Of a DNA stretch of 5,736 nucleotides, positions 5,621-5,736 are shown piece after piece. The notes under the pieces are model-generated. The model saw only the letters and a program-made list of their open reading frames with translations, was not told the DNA's origin and did no database searches. The translations under genes and the position numbers were made by a program. This DNA comes from Nitrosomonas sp. (GTDB lineage Bacteria; Pseudomonadota; Gammaproteobacteria; Burkholderiales; Nitrosomonadaceae), in the NCBI GenBank assembly GCA_021774205.1, contig JAJFJI010000333.1, positions 1-5,736 of the forward strand. Reading direction: 5' to 3'. Positions within the stretch are counted from its first letter, which is position 1; every line of letters starts with the position of its first letter.

Positions 5621-5736
5621 GTGTCCCCCTACGAACTTTTCATTGGTTTGCGCTATACGCGCGCCAAGCGTCGCAATCATTTCATCTCATTTATTTCACT
5701 GATTTCCCTGATGGGTATTACACTGGGCATGACTGC
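5621..5736 (+). CDS. lolC: Lipoprotein-releasing system permease LolC/LolE (5' end only)
   Basis: LolC and LolE are inner-membrane subunits of the LolCDE ABC transporter, which extracts outer-membrane lipoproteins from the inner membrane and passes them to LolA. Only the first 38 codons are present. They read VSPYELFIGLRYTRAKRRNH (with GTG giving Met) and then the start of the first membrane segment (FISFISLISLMGITLGMT). The pattern ELFIGLRY, a basic patch, then ISLIS..GI.LG is the shared N-terminus of LolC and LolE. The two cannot be told apart from this piece, and many betaproteobacteria carry one LolC/E-like permease. GTG is the only reasonable start, since an in-frame TAA lies at 5594 and no ATG intervenes. 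No clear Shine-Dalgarno sequence is present. Confidence 0.85.
   Translation, partial: MSPYELFIGLRYTRAKRRNHFISFISLISLMGITLGMT

Overview
The window looks like the chromosome of a proteobacterium, most likely a betaproteobacterium of the Nitrosomonas type. This rests on the biotin genes lying divergently beside comF, on the style of the LolC/E N-terminus, and on the moderate base composition. It is inferred from the look of the proteins, not from any search.

Left part (1-1916, minus strand): two biotin synthesis genes form a tight operon. bioB (biotin synthase, complete, 332 residues) is followed after 5 bases by bioF (8-amino-7-oxononanoate synthase), of which the first 304 codons are present before the window ends. 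BioF makes 8-amino-7-oxononanoate from pimeloyl-ACP (or -CoA) and alanine. BioB carries out the last step, inserting sulfur into dethiobiotin.

Divergent region (1917-2178): it holds a perfect 17-bp palindrome upstream of bioB. Nearer comF lies a roughly 140-bp element with near-perfect 31-bp inverted ends and TA at both edges, which looks like a miniature transposable element. comF (2179-2889, plus strand) follows. It encodes a ComF/GntX-type phosphoribosyltransferase with an N-terminal cysteine-rich zinc-binding region.

Accessory stretch (2890-5620): this is visibly AT-richer and sparsely coding. The only gene with a clear family is an ATP-grasp ligase-like protein (3579-4430), translationally coupled (ATGA) to a small, very basic upstream reading frame (3313-3582) that may be the 3' end of a damaged gene. 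Around it are short reading frames in changing frames (3188-3277, 4815-4889, 4886-5125, 5131-5271), a possible terminator, several small hairpins and an orphan Shine-Dalgarno sequence. The stretch reads as an eroding insertion of non-core genes, possibly from a cell-surface polysaccharide locus, between comF and lolC.

Right edge (5621-5736, plus strand): the first 38 codons of a LolC/LolE-type lipoprotein-releasing permease begin at a GTG. No CRISPR array, tRNA, rRNA or complete insertion sequence was seen. No convincing new defence or enzymatic system can be claimed. The best leads are the terminal-inverted-repeat element, the palindrome before bioB, and the ATP-grasp gene with its small partner.
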